Below, one piece after another: positions 7,876 to 16,324 of a stretch of 64,000 nucleotides of DNA (the stretch's first letter is position 1; each line of letters begins with the position of its first letter). Below the pieces are notes generated by a model. The model was given only the letters and a program-made list of their open reading frames with translations, made no database searches and had not been told where the DNA came from. Source of the stretch: Alphaproteobacteria bacterium (GTDB taxonomy: Bacteria; Pseudomonadota; Alphaproteobacteria; Ferrovibrionales; Ferrovibrionaceae); assembly GCA_017307375.1 (NCBI GenBank), contig JAFKFH010000004.1, positions 434,001 to 498,000 of the forward strand. The letters run 5' to 3'. The position numbers and the translations under genes were made by a program.

Positions 7876-10068
7876 ATGCCGGCCAGCGAAGCCACCGTTC
7901 ACCGCATCTGCCCGTTCTGCGAAGCCTGCTGCGGGCTGGAGCTGAAGGTCGCCGATGGCCGCGTCACCGCGATCCGCGGTCATGACGCCGATGTCCTCAG
8001 CGCCGGCTACATGTGCCCGAAGGGCGTGGCGCTGCGCGACCTGCACGACGACCCGGACCGGCTGCGCCGGCCGCTGATCAGACGCGGCGGCCAGTTCGTG
8101 GAGGCTGGCTGGGACGAAGCCTTCGCCGAGATCGACCGCCGCCTGCCGCCGCTGATCGGCGCGCATGGCCGCAACGCGGTCGCCACGGTGCTGGGCAACC
8201 CTACCGCCCACAAGGCCGGGCTCTTGCTCTATGGCGCGCGGCTCGGGCGGGCGCTGGGCAGCCAGAACGTCTTTTCGGCCTCGACCCTCGACCAGATGCC
8301 GCGCCAGCTGGCCGCCGGGCTGATGTATGGCCATTGGCTGTCGATCCCGGTGCCCGACATCGACCGGTCGGACTACCTGCTGGTGATCGGCGCCAACCCG
8401 CTCGCCTCGAACGGGTCGATGTGGACGGTGCCCGATTTCCGCGGCCGGGCCCGCGCGCTGCAGGCGCGCGGCGGCCGGCTCGTCGTCGTCGACCCGCGGC
8501 GGACCGAAACCGCCGACGTCGCCGACCGCCACCTGTTCATCCGCCCGGGCGGCGACGTGTTCTTCCTGCTCGGTCTGGTCCACGCACTGTTCGACGAGGA
8601 TCTGGTGCGGCTCGGCCGGGCCGGGGCCTGCGTGGCCGGCCTCGACCAGGTGCGGCCTGCCGTCGCCGGCTTCGCGCCCGAGGCCGTGGCCGCGCGCTGC
8701 GGCATTGCCGCGGCCGATATCCGCGGCCTGGCGCGCGAGCTTGCCGCCGCGCCGCGCGCCGCCGTCTATGGCCGGATCGGCACCTGCACCCAGGAATACG
8801 GCACGCTGGCCAATTGGGCGATCGACCTGCTGAACGTGCTGACCGGCCGCCTCGACGAGGAGGGCGGCATCATGTTCCCGAAGGCGCCGGCCTTCGCGGC
8901 CAATACCGCCGGGGCGCCCGGCAGCGGGTGCGGCGTGACGACGGGCCGGCGCCGGTCGCGGGTATCCGGCGCGCCGGAAGTGTTCGGCGAGTTTCCGCTG
9001 ACCTGCCTGGCCGAGGAGATCGAGACACCGGGCGACGGGCAGGTCAGGGCGCTGATCGCGATTGCCGCCAATCCCGTCCTCTCGGCGCCGAATGGCGCGC
9101 GACTGGCCGCGGCACTCGACCGGCTCGACTTCATGGTCAGCCTCGACATCTACCTGAACGAAACCTCGCGCCATGCCGACGTGATCCTGCCCGGGCTGTC
9201 GCCGCTCGAGGACATCCACTACGACGTACCGTTTCCGCAGCTCGCCTGCCGCAACTACGCCCGCTTCAGCGAGGCGACGCTGCCGCGCGACCCGGACCGC
9301 CCGGCCGAGTGGGAGACATTGTTGCGCCTTGCCGCGATCGTCGAGGGGCGCGGGGCCGGGATCGACGTCCACGCCTATGACGACGAGCTGTTCAACGCCG
9401 AACTCGGCCGCCTCGCCGGGGACCGCGCCGCGGCGATCGCCGACGCGGTGGCGCCACGGCGCGGCCCGGAGCGGCTGATCGATCTCGCATTGCGCCAGGG
9501 CCCCTACGGCCTGACGCTCGACGCGGTGCGTAAGGCACCGGGCGGCATCGACCTCGGCCCGCTCAGCCCCCGCCTGCCCGAGGTGTTGCGCACGCCATCG
9601 GGCATGGTCGAACTGGCCCCGCCGCCGCTCCTCGCCGATCTGGCCCGTGCGGCGGCCGATCTCGGCCGGCCGGCGCCCGATCTCGTCATCATCGGCCGCC
9701 GCCATGTGCGCTCGAACAACTCCTGGATGCACAACCTGCCGGTACTGGCCAAGGGCCCGTTCCGCTGCACGGCGATGGTGCATCCCGCCGATGCCGGCCG
9801 CCTCGGCCTCACCGATGGCGGCCGGGCGCGAATCGCGCGCGCCGACCGGGCGATCGAGGTGATGGTGGAAGTTTCCGATGCGATGATGCCGGGCGTGGTC
9901 AGCCTGCCCCACGGCTGGGGCCACGACCTGCCGGGCATCCGCCTCGGCCTGGCGGCCCAGCGACCGGGGGCGAACCTGAATGCGCTGCTCGACGAAGATC
10001 TGCGCGATCCGCTGTCCGGCAACGCCGTGCTCGGCGGTGTCGAGGTGACGATGCAGCCCTTGGGCTGA
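7876..10068 (+). CDS. Molybdopterin-dependent oxidoreductase (formate-dehydrogenase-like)
   Basis: The 730-residue product starts with a [4Fe-4S] motif: Cys12, Cys15, Cys19 and Cys47 (CPFCEACC, then MCPKG). The MopB catalytic domain follows and a C-terminal molydopterin-binding domain (GRRHVRSNNSWMHNLP, then LPHGWGHDLPG) ends the protein. At the position where formate dehydrogenases carry Cys or Sec, the local sequence is STLDQMPRQ, with no Cys or Sec, so the substrate may not be formate. No beta subunit, chaperone or cofactor gene is adjacent. The start at 7876 follows AGGGAGG with a 9-base gap; the upstream ATG at 7822 has no such site. Confidence 0.8.
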   Translation: MPASEATVHRICPFCEACCGLELKVADGRVTAIRGHDADVLSAGYMCPKGVALRDLHDDPDRLRRPLIRRGGQFVEAGWDEAFAEIDRRLPPLIGAHGRNAVATVLGNPTAHKAGLLLYGARLGRALGSQNVFSASTLDQMPRQLAAGLMYGHWLSIPVPDIDRSDYLLVIGANPLASNGSMWTVPDFRGRARALQARGGRLVVVDPRRTETADVADRHLFIRPGGDVFFLLGLVHALFDEDLVRLGRAGACVAGLDQVRPAVAGFAPEAVAARCGIAAADIRGLARELAAAPRAAVYGRIGTCTQEYGTLANWAIDLLNVLTGRLDEEGGIMFPKAPAFAANTAGAPGSGCGVTTGRRRSRVSGAPEVFGEFPLTCLAEEIETPGDGQVRALIAIAANPVLSAPNGARLAAALDRLDFMVSLDIYLNETSRHADVILPGLSPLEDIHYDVPFPQLACRNYARFSEATLPRDPDRPAEWETLLRLAAIVEGRGAGIDVHAYDDELFNAELGRLAGDRAAAIADAVAPRRGPERLIDLALRQGPYGLTLDAVRKAPGGIDLGPLSPRLPEVLRTPSGMVELAPPPLLADLARAAADLGRPAPDLVIIGRRHVRSNNSWMHNLPVLAKGPFRCTAMVHPADAGRLGLTDGGRARIARADRAIEVMVEVSDAMMPGVVSLPHGWGHDLPGIRLGLAAQRPGANLNALLDEDLRDPLSGNAVLGGVEVTMQPLG

Positions 10069-10082
10069 AGACGGTGGAGAGT

Positions 10083-10156
10083 TGGAGGCCCGACCCGGAA
10101 TCGAACCGGGGTAAACGGATTTGCAGTCCGGTGCGTAGCCACTCCGCCATCGGGCC
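10083..10156 (-). tRNA. tRNA-Cys (GCA)
   Basis: On the minus strand the acceptor arms GGCCCGA and TCGGGCC pair fully, followed by discriminator U and an encoded CCA. The anticodon loop reads CTGCAAA with anticodon GCA, and the T loop GTTCGATTC is standard. U73 is the expected discriminator for tRNA-Cys. The 5' end faces the phage-derived element. Confidence 0.95.
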
Positions 10157-10161
10157 ACCGG

Positions 10162-10202
10162 GCCTCCGTGGGCGCTGGTTTTATGTGCCTCCGTCGGCGC
10201 TG
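10162..10202. repeat. Direct repeat of 16 bases upstream of tRNA-Cys
   Basis: GCCTCCGTGGGCGCTG (10162-10177) is repeated as GCCTCCGTCGGCGCTG (10187-10202), with one mismatch. The pair lies between the tRNA-Cys 5' end and the AT-rich DNA that opens the foreign region. It could be a remnant of an insertion junction or a promoter element for the tRNA. No third copy was seen at the other end of the element. Confidence 0.5.
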
Positions 10203-10325
10203 TCAAACAGATAACGCGTTGAGCCGCACCATTGAGCCCAAAATAGCTCGATTAAAATGATGTAATAAAGAAGTTAGCTATTGATAGTCAGAAATAAGTC
10301 TAATGCGAGAAACAAAAGCCATAAT

Positions 10326-11270
10326 TTAATACCGTGGTGATGGAAATATAAATAAATGAGTCGCTCCATCATGCCAGTGTATTTTTGGTCTGTCTCTGTG
10401 TGCCAATAAGTTCATACCACTATCAATAGAAAATTGCAGAATATCATAATTTGACCATGGTGTAGTTATGACGCCCTTGTCAGACATCTTGTTTCTCACA
10501 AGTGTTAGTTGCTTTTTTACGTGCTCTGAATTCGATAAGGTTTCATGGAAAAATAAATCAATCTTTTCTTCTATTTTGTCAATTTCATTGACCGAGTCCC
10601 CGAATAAAATAGTGCCAAATTTCGGCTTCACGCTTTCGATGAATAAAATGTTCTTATCTCTATTAATTTCGATCCCGAGATATCTACCAGGATAGCCCTC
10701 GCTTGCATTCCGCTGAAGGGCACGATCAATTATCAGGGCACCCAGGCCTCTGTCTACCCCGGCTTCGATAGTAAGTTGGGGACGTAGGGCGCGCACTAAT
10801 AGATAAAACTTCAGTCTTTTCCCAATCCTTAATACAGGATCATGGAAATATTTCTCGTTAGAATTTGAAATTCGCTCCATTATTTTAAATTTAATCTCAT
10901 CGTCTTCAGCAAGTTCATCCCTGTATGAAATAATTTCTTCGATTCTCCTATTAGAAATATTTGCTATAATGTAGCACAGTTCTATTTGGTTATCCGGCTC
11001 AGTGATATAATTAGATCCGCCATATTCTCGAGACTTAAAAATCCATAATATTATAGCACAGATCTTAGATATAATATTGGATGTATTGATAGCATTTATT
11101 AGCCGCAGTGGCATCAGTAGTGCTAGGCCAATTCCTGTAGATAGAATGAGATTTCTAAAATTGGACTTCATTCTTATATATCCAATATGCTTAGCTAATT
11201 GAAAAATCTGCCACAGATTTCGCTTTTGGTCTAGAGCCTTGCAGGGTGAAAATATGATAATGTTAATCAT
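10326..11270 (-). CDS. AT-rich class I SAM-dependent methyltransferase
   Basis: The ORF encodes up to 314 residues in DNA visibly richer in A+T than everything around it. The middle carries a class I methyltransferase motif I (TIEAGVDRGLGA), then a strand ending in GIEIN at the ribose-binding position, and GTILFGDS. The C-terminus HWHDGATHLFIF is compatible with the same fold. The N-terminus has hydrophobic stretches. The true start is uncertain: the ATG at 11171 (MKSNFRNLIL) is an alternative. The gene lies beyond the terminator of the tail operon, so it has its own promoter. It looks like cargo; a sugar or surface-polysaccharide target is possible but is a guess. Confidence 0.6.
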   Translation of the reverse strand: MINIIIFSPCKALDQKRNLWQIFQLAKHIGYIRMKSNFRNLILSTGIGLALLMPLRLINAINTSNIISKICAIILWIFKSREYGGSNYITEPDNQIELCYIIANISNRRIEEIISYRDELAEDDEIKFKIMERISNSNEKYFHDPVLRIGKRLKFYLLVRALRPQLTIEAGVDRGLGALIIDRALQRNASEGYPGRYLGIEINRDKNILFIESVKPKFGTILFGDSVNEIDKIEEKIDLFFHETLSNSEHVKKQLTLVRNKMSDKGVITTPWSNYDILQFSIDSGMNLLAHRDRPKIHWHDGATHLFIFPSPRY

Positions 11271-11331
11271 GTATCCAGCAACATGTTGGGCGAGTATGAA
11301 ATATTATCATAATATCTTTATGATTCTGAAA

Positions 11332-11364
11332 AACACCGATTTAAGCCAGCTAGTAATCGGTGTT
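11332..11364 (-). terminator. Rho-independent terminator after the tail-fibre gene
   Basis: Perfect 10-bp arms AACACCGATT (11332-11341) and AATCGGTGTT (11355-11364) flank a 13-base loop. Read on the minus strand, the stem is followed by TTTTT, a classical intrinsic terminator. It lies 29 bases past the tail-fibre stop and separates the late operon from the methyltransferase gene. Confidence 0.85.
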
Positions 11365-11392
11365 CTTTGCGGTAGTATTTTTGAATTTTTAT

Positions 11393-14134
11393 CTACACGA
11401 TTTTTAGTGTGCCATTGCTTGACCAAAGAGCTCCAATTGGCAAGCCGGAAGGACTGGTTGGTAAGTTCAAAAGAACTATACTTCCGGATGTTCCATCCGA
11501 TGAGCTGCCCGGAATTAAGTGAATATGCCCACCAGTCGAATATCCGGAAGAATTTCCAGCTTTAATTGTTATGGTTCCACCATACTGGTGCATTCCTGTA
11601 CCGTCGGAAGCTGAAATGTATATAGATCCACCTTTGCCGTTGCTAGAAGTTCCGCCTGAAAGGCTGATGCTCCCAGCATCGCCTGTGATCGAGCCGCCAT
11701 TTCCTCCCCTGATGGCTACATTCCCTGCCACCCCATTGGGACCTGCATCGCCCGCTGTAAGACGAACTGCTCCCCCTTCGCCAGTCAAATCGCCGCTACC
11801 TGCAACGATTGATACTGTGCCGCCCTCGCGCGCCGCTCCCGACGAGCTTCTTGCTAATCCACCCGCAATCAGCACATTTCCGCCGTTCCCGTCGTTGGTC
11901 GGAGCTCCGCCGACGATCCGGACAGTTCCCCCACTGCCGGATAGATCGCCGCCCGCTCCTCCGACAATCTCCGTGCTTCCTCCATTGCTGGTAGATGAGG
12001 CGGTGCCCCCAGCCAGCTTAATTTGTTTCGTCGTCGAGTTAGTCAGCGACAGCCCAGCGCCACCTCCACCAACGAAGCCAACGCTCGCTGTCCCAGCAAA
12101 GTCTGTAGCTGCACGAATTGCAGGTGCAACGATCGGGACTGAAAATTCAGCGTTGCCGCCATCTGCGAATGCTATTTGTTCTTGACCGGCGGAATTTTCG
12201 ACAACAAACACACCTTTTATTCTTGTTTGTCCATTTGTTCCTATTGCAGATTTTCCAGGCCTTAGCGTTATGTTGCCGCCATGTCCAGCACCCGTCGCAT
12301 CACCTGCCGTTATTAGGACATTCCCACCATCGTGATCGCTTCCGCTCGCTGCTGCACCAGAGATTACACAATTTCCCCCGTTTCCATCAGCAGGGGTGCC
12401 GCCAATAAGCTTTGCGTCCCCACCGGTTCCATGCGGCATGATTGCATCACCTCCGATAACTGAGGCGCTACCTGGCAACCCGCTTGAGCCGCTTTGACCG
12501 GCCTTAAGGACTAATGACCCACCAGAGCCACCAAGAACTCCGTTGCCCGCGACGAGTTCTATAGCTCCACCATCGCGACTTGTAGCTGCGATAGTCTGTC
12601 CGGCGGTTCCGCGGATGACAATACTCCCCCCATCCCCTTCCGCGGTATTGCCGCCGACGATCTGCACATTCCCGCCTGTGCCGGCGGTTGCGCTGCCGCC
12701 GCCGATGACGGCGTTGCCGCCGTTGCCGCCGACGGCCCCGCCGCTGCCGCCGACCAGGGAGGCGTTGCCGCCGTTTGCGGTCGTCGACGGGGTTCCCGCC
12801 TTCAGCCGAACGTGACGGGCGGCGGCGTTGACCAGGAACAGGCCGGTATCCGGGGCATTGGCGAAGGCTTGTGCCGGGGCCGATGCGCTGCCGTTCGGCA
12901 GCAGCAGGGGGCCGGTGAACGTGGCGCCGCTGGTGGCCGCAACACCCGAGAGATCGACCGATAGATCGATGTGCTCGTTGCCGCCGGGATTGATCACGGT
13001 CTTGGTGAGGGCGCCCGACACGGTGATCGCGGCGTCGAGCAGTTCCGGCGTCGTATCGGTCGGCGAGATCTTGATGCCGCCCCCGGAGGCCGCCTGGGCG
13101 GCGGCGGCGGCGTCCGCGGCGCTTTGTGCGGCCGCCGCCGCCGCGGCGACGGCCTGGCCCGCCTTCGCTGTCGCGGTGGTGGCCGCCTCGCCGATGCCTG
13201 CCGCCGCCGCCGTCGCCTCGTCCGCCCTGTCGGTGGCGGTCGTCGCGGCGGCCACGGCGGTCACGGCGTGGGTGGCCGCCGTATCGCGCGAGGCGATTGC
13301 CGCGGCCGCCGCCGTGCCGGCCGCGGATGCGGCGGTCGATGCCGTGGCGGCGTCGGTTGTCGCCGACCCGGCGGCACCGATTGCCGCCTGGGCGTGGCTC
13401 GCGGCGCCGTCTGCCTTGGTCGCGGCGATCGCGGCGGCAGTGCCGGCCGCGGTTGCCGAGGCCGCCGCCGCCGCCGCGGCGCCATCGGCGGCGGCAGCCT
13501 GGGCCGTTGCCGTGGTGGCCGCGCCGGCTGCCGCCGCCGCGCGTGCGATCGCCTCGTCGCGGGCGGCGCCGGCCGCCGTCGCGCTGCCGGCCGCCGCGTC
13601 GCGGGCCGACAGCGTTTCGTCACGGGCGGCCGTGGTGGTGGCGGCGGCGGCAGCGGCGGTTTCCGCCGCCGTCGCGGCCTGGCCGGCGCGGGTCGCGGTG
13701 GCCAGCGCATCGGCAGCGGCAGCTGCCGCCTTCTGCGCGGCGGTTGCCGTATCGGCTGCCGCCGAGGCCGCGGCGCTCGCCGCCGCCATGGCCGCATCGG
13801 CCGCGGTCTCGGCATCGGCGGCCACGCCCGCGGCCGCGGTGGCGACCTCGTCGCGCGCGATCTCGGCCGCGATGCGGGCGTCGCGGGCCGCCTGGGCATC
13901 GACCAGCGCGCCGGCCGACGCACCGGTGGCCGCGGTTGCCGCACCGGTCGCTGTCGCCGCTGCCTGGCTTGCGCTGTCGCGGGCGGCTTCGGTCGCTGCC
14001 CGCGCGGACTGGACCGCGGCCGTCGCGTCGACCACCGTCGTTGCCGCCTCGCGCGCGTCGGCCAGCAGATCGGCGACGGTCTCGACGGTCTCGGGCACGG
14101 GATTGATGCCGGTGAAGAAGCCGGAAGTGGTCAT
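11393..14134 (-). CDS. Large tail fibre: Ala-rich shaft plus Gly-Gly repeat tip
   Basis: The 913-residue product has three parts. Residues 1-30 (MTTSGFFTGINPVPETVETV) look like a particle-attachment end. Residues 30-345 are extremely Ala-rich with regular polar residues, as in a long coiled-coil shaft. From about 430 the chain is made of short strands separated by GG (VRIVGG, NVLIAGG, SIVAGSG), like a polyglycine or triple-beta-helix adhesin tip, and it ends GLPIGALWSSNGTLKIV, a common phage-fibre ending. Two halves of the tip (about 430-680 and 690-880) start alike (RLKAGTPSTTANGG, KLAGGTASSTSNGG). I start it at 14134, which has a TTGGAGC site, rather than at 14146. It probably recognises the recipient surface. 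Confidence 0.8.
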   Translation of the reverse strand: MTTSGFFTGINPVPETVETVADLLADAREAATTVVDATAAVQSARAATEAARDSASQAAATATGAATAATGASAGALVDAQAARDARIAAEIARDEVATAAAGVAADAETAADAAMAAASAAASAAADTATAAQKAAAAAADALATATRAGQAATAAETAAAAAATTTAARDETLSARDAAAGSATAAGAARDEAIARAAAAAGAATTATAQAAAADGAAAAAAASATAAGTAAAIAATKADGAASHAQAAIGAAGSATTDAATASTAASAAGTAAAAAIASRDTAATHAVTAVAAATTATDRADEATAAAAGIGEAATTATAKAGQAVAAAAAAAQSAADAAAAAQAASGGGIKISPTDTTPELLDAAITVSGALTKTVINPGGNEHIDLSVDLSGVAATSGATFTGPLLLPNGSASAPAQAFANAPDTGLFLVNAAARHVRLKAGTPSTTANGGNASLVGGSGGAVGGNGGNAVIGGGSATAGTGGNVQIVGGNTAEGDGGSIVIRGTAGQTIAATSRDGGAIELVAGNGVLGGSGGSLVLKAGQSGSSGLPGSASVIGGDAIMPHGTGGDAKLIGGTPADGNGGNCVISGAAASGSDHDGGNVLITAGDATGAGHGGNITLRPGKSAIGTNGQTRIKGVFVVENSAGQEQIAFADGGNAEFSVPIVAPAIRAATDFAGTASVGFVGGGGAGLSLTNSTTKQIKLAGGTASSTSNGGSTEIVGGAGGDLSGSGGTVRIVGGAPTNDGNGGNVLIAGGLARSSSGAAREGGTVSIVAGSGDLTGEGGAVRLTAGDAGPNGVAGNVAIRGGNGGSITGDAGSISLSGGTSSNGKGGSIYISASDGTGMHQYGGTITIKAGNSSGYSTGGHIHLIPGSSSDGTSGSIVLLNLPTSPSGLPIGALWSSNGTLKIV

Positions 14135-14173
14135 GCGATGCTCCAATGGAACGCCCGGCGGCGGCTGCCCCGG

Positions 14174-14404
14174 TCAGGTATGGAAGAGGAGCCTGCCGGC
14201 CATGCCGGCCAGCAGGCTGGTGCCGGCGCCGAGCAGGGTGGCGTAGGCCAGCAGGCGGGTGCGGGCTTCCTCGAGCCCGCGCAGGCGCTTTTCGTGATCC
14301 TTGAGATCGGCCGACAACGCGGTTGATTGCAGGCCGTACATGTCGAGCTTGCCTTCGAGCCGGGCCAGCGCGACGCGCAGCTCGGTCAATTCGTCGCCGC
14401 TCAT
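14174..14404 (-). CDS. Small coiled-coil plus membrane protein (holin candidate)
   Basis: The 76-residue product starts at an ATGA overlap with the adaptor gene. Residues 1-50 are helical and charged (LTELRVALARLEGKLDMYG) and residues 51-72 form one hydrophobic segment (LLAYATLLGAGTSLLAGMAG). This matches the layout of XhlA-type phage membrane proteins and some holins, with the coiled coil on one side of the membrane. It is the only possible lysis gene in the element. The holin role is inferred from size and topology only. Confidence 0.6.
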   Translation of the reverse strand: MSGDELTELRVALARLEGKLDMYGLQSTALSADLKDHEKRLRGLEEARTRLLAYATLLGAGTSLLAGMAGRLLFHT

Positions 14405-15009
14405 CGCACCGCCGCCCAGCCGGCGAGCGGCGCCACCGCCGCATCGTCGAGCACGAGCCGTGCGTTCTGTGCCTCGACGTCGGCCATCACCGCTTCGTAG
14501 CGCGCGGCCCAGCGTTCGCCGCGGGGATCCTCGAAATGCTCGGCGGCGAAGATCAGCGCCGCCCATTCGACGAGGTCGGGCATCGCCGCGAGCAGGCCGT
14601 TGCTGTCGCCGTCGGCGTTCAGCGCCGTCGCGTCGGCGTGATAGCTGTAGCGCAGCGTCGAACCGGCCGGCGGCCGCCCGGCCAGCAGGAAGCTGCCGCG
14701 GTCGCGGGTGTAGACCTGCGGCCGGGCGGCGGCCGGCACGGTGTCGAACGCGGCCCGGCCTACCGGTTCCAGCGCCCGGGGATCGCCGGCATGGTGCAGC
14801 GCGATCATGCCGAGGAAGTCGCCGGGAACGTCGAGCCCGCTGAAGTCGGCGCCGACCTCGACGACGACGGCCTGTTCCATGAACGGCAGGCGCGCGCGGC
14901 GCTGGATCAGGCGGATGCCCTTGTCGACGAAGGCGGCGGTCAGCGCGGGCGTGGTGTCGGTGCGGTTGAGCGTGGCCTCGATCGAGGCCTTGAGGTCGCC
15001 GTAGTTCAT
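14401..15009 (-). CDS. Head-tail adaptor protein (SU10 adaptor-like)
   Basis: The 202-residue product resembles phage adaptor proteins that form the ring beneath the portal. The N-terminus MNYGDLKASIEATLNR is followed by FVDKGIRLIQRRAR, and LRYSYHADATAL with a helical C-terminus (LIFAAEHFEDPRGERW) completes the usual pattern. It is expected to join portal and tail nozzle. Its position two genes after the capsid gene fits the role. The TGA overlaps the next ATG. Confidence 0.7.
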   Translation of the reverse strand: MNYGDLKASIEATLNRTDTTPALTAAFVDKGIRLIQRRARLPFMEQAVVVEVGADFSGLDVPGDFLGMIALHHAGDPRALEPVGRAAFDTVPAAARPQVYTRDRGSFLLAGRPPAGSTLRYSYHADATALNADGDSNGLLAAMPDLVEWAALIFAAEHFEDPRGERWAARYEAVMADVEAQNARLVLDDAAVAPLAGWAAVR

Positions 15010-15010
15010 G

Positions 15011-15307
15011 TCACACCCGCTTGGCCGTGGCGATCAACCGCCCCATGTCCTCGGCCCGCAGCCGGCGCAGGATGTCGGCGGCGCCGACGCGCTGGTCGAG
15101 GATGTTGAAGCCCTGGGCCGCCCAGCTGTCGACGATGGCCGCGGGGATGGAGGCGACCTTCATGAACATGCCTTCGCGGGTGACGGTCGAGGCCAGCCGC
15201 GTCTCGGCGAGATCGTCGAGGTAATGGGAATCTATGCTTTGGTGATGGCCGACCAGAAGCTTGCCGTCGACGAGGTCGAGGCTGGTGGTGACGTCCAGAA
15301 ACTGCAT
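15011..15307 (-). CDS. Small phage protein between capsid and adaptor
   Basis: The 98-residue product is not recognised by motif. It begins MQFLDVTTSLDLVDGKLLVG, has a mixed beta then helical composition and ends in a basic helix (LIATAKRV). A CGGAGG site precedes the ATG. Genes at this position in related podoviruses often encode head-decoration or head-completion proteins, but nothing in the sequence proves that here. It starts after the hairpin that follows the capsid gene. Confidence 0.6.
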   Translation of the reverse strand: MQFLDVTTSLDLVDGKLLVGHHQSIDSHYLDDLAETRLASTVTREGMFMKVASIPAAIVDSWAAQGFNILDQRVGAADILRRLRAEDMGRLIATAKRV

Positions 15308-15329
15308 CGTGGCCTCCGGCGGAATAGAG

Positions 15330-15359
15330 GCCGGGAGAGCGCCTGGCTGCTCTCCCGGC
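15330..15359 (-). terminator. Hairpin directly after the major capsid gene
   Basis: Perfect 11-bp arms GCCGGGAGAGC (15330-15340) and GCTCTCCCGGC (15349-15359) flank an 8-base loop, 14 bases beyond the capsid stop. Read on the minus strand the stem is followed by CTCTATTCC, a weak pyrimidine tract. T7 has its late terminator at the same place, just after gene 10, where partial termination makes the capsid the most abundant product. Confidence 0.65.
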
Positions 15360-15373
15360 GGGTGGCCACGGGA

Positions 15374-16285
15374 TCAGGCGAGGTTGCTGATCCGACCGGT
15401 GGCTTCCTGGTTGCGATGCTTCAGGCCGTATTCGCCGACCAGCATCCACTGGTTGTTGTCGCCGGTCTTGGCCAGCGGCGTCATCTTCCAGCCGCGCAGC
15501 TTCATCAGCTTCCACATCGAGGGATCGAGGATCAGGGCCTCGGTCGACTTGAGCTGGCGGTTGATCACGACCTTCAGCTCGCCGAACGGCGAAATGTAGA
15601 GATCGACCGCGTTGACCACCTTGCGCTGGGCGGCAATGTCGCGGGTGCGGCCCGAGGCCGCCGCGAAGCCCGAGACGATCAGGCTGTCGGCCGGCTTGAT
15701 CATCAGGGTGGTCACGTCCTCCGACCCCTTTTCGTAGAGGGTCTGGTGCAGGCCCAGGATGTCGCCCTCCTGCAGCGCGCGGGGCTGGTTGCCGGCGCTG
15801 CCGGCATCGCCGTCGACGATGCGCGTGACCGACGCTGCGATCTGCGACAGCGCCGAGGCGAAGCGGCGCGGGGTGGCGGCATCGCCGGTCACCGCCGCCT
15901 GCAACACGCCGACACAGGCGCGTTCGAGATCGCGCTTGATCTCCTTGCCCTTCTTGGCCGCCTGGTAGGAGCTTTCCTTGGCCCGGCCATGCGTCTGCAC
16001 CGCATCGGCCGTCTCCGACACCTTGACCGTCTTTTCGAAGATCTGGACGGTGTTGGTCCGCATTACCGTCGGGGTTACGCTGCCCGAGGCGGCATCGAAG
16101 CCTTCGACCCGGGCATTGTCGGCCGGGTCGGCCAGCGCGTCTTCCTGCCACTCGTAGACGCGCGCCTTGGTGGTCTCCTCGCCGATCGAGGAGATGAACG
16201 GCGTCGAGGTCGGCGAAAGATTGGAGATGACGTCGTCGACGTCCTCGGCAAGGCCGACCTGGTCGTAGGTGGTGATCTGTGACAT
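15374..16285 (-). CDS. Major capsid protein (SU10/DUF5309 type)
   Basis: The 303-residue product matches the DUF5309 major head protein family: the N-terminal TSTPFISSIGEETTKARVYEW and DALADPADNARVEG are the family's most recognisable stretch. Later blocks (LMIKPADSLIVSGFA, YISPFGELKVVINRQL) fit an HK97-fold shell protein. Length is usual for the family. An AAGGAAA site precedes the ATG. The gene follows the scaffold gene and precedes a strong hairpin, as in T7-like late operons. Confidence 0.88.
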   Translation of the reverse strand: MSQITTYDQVGLAEDVDDVISNLSPTSTPFISSIGEETTKARVYEWQEDALADPADNARVEGFDAASGSVTPTVMRTNTVQIFEKTVKVSETADAVQTHGRAKESSYQAAKKGKEIKRDLERACVGVLQAAVTGDAATPRRFASALSQIAASVTRIVDGDAGSAGNQPRALQEGDILGLHQTLYEKGSEDVTTLMIKPADSLIVSGFAAASGRTRDIAAQRKVVNAVDLYISPFGELKVVINRQLKSTEALILDPSMWKLMKLRGWKMTPLAKTGDNNQWMLVGEYGLKHRNQEATGRISNLA

Positions 16286-16324
16286 GGGTTTCCTTGAAGA
16301 TGGATGGGATGGGGTGACGAGGGG

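Noticed and set aside
10083-10156. tRNA-Cys as a classical attachment site of the phage element
   Set aside because: The element lies on the 5' side of the tRNA, no 3'-end duplication is seen near 30.7 kb and there is no integrase.
11393-12650. Diversity-generating retroelement target in the fibre tip
   Set aside because: No reverse transcriptase gene or template repeat exists in the window.
12828-14246. Long plus-strand Ala-rich ORF opposite the tail fibre
   Set aside because: It is the mirror of the GCC/GGC-rich repeat coding for the fibre shaft; no ribosome-binding site and no independent protein features.
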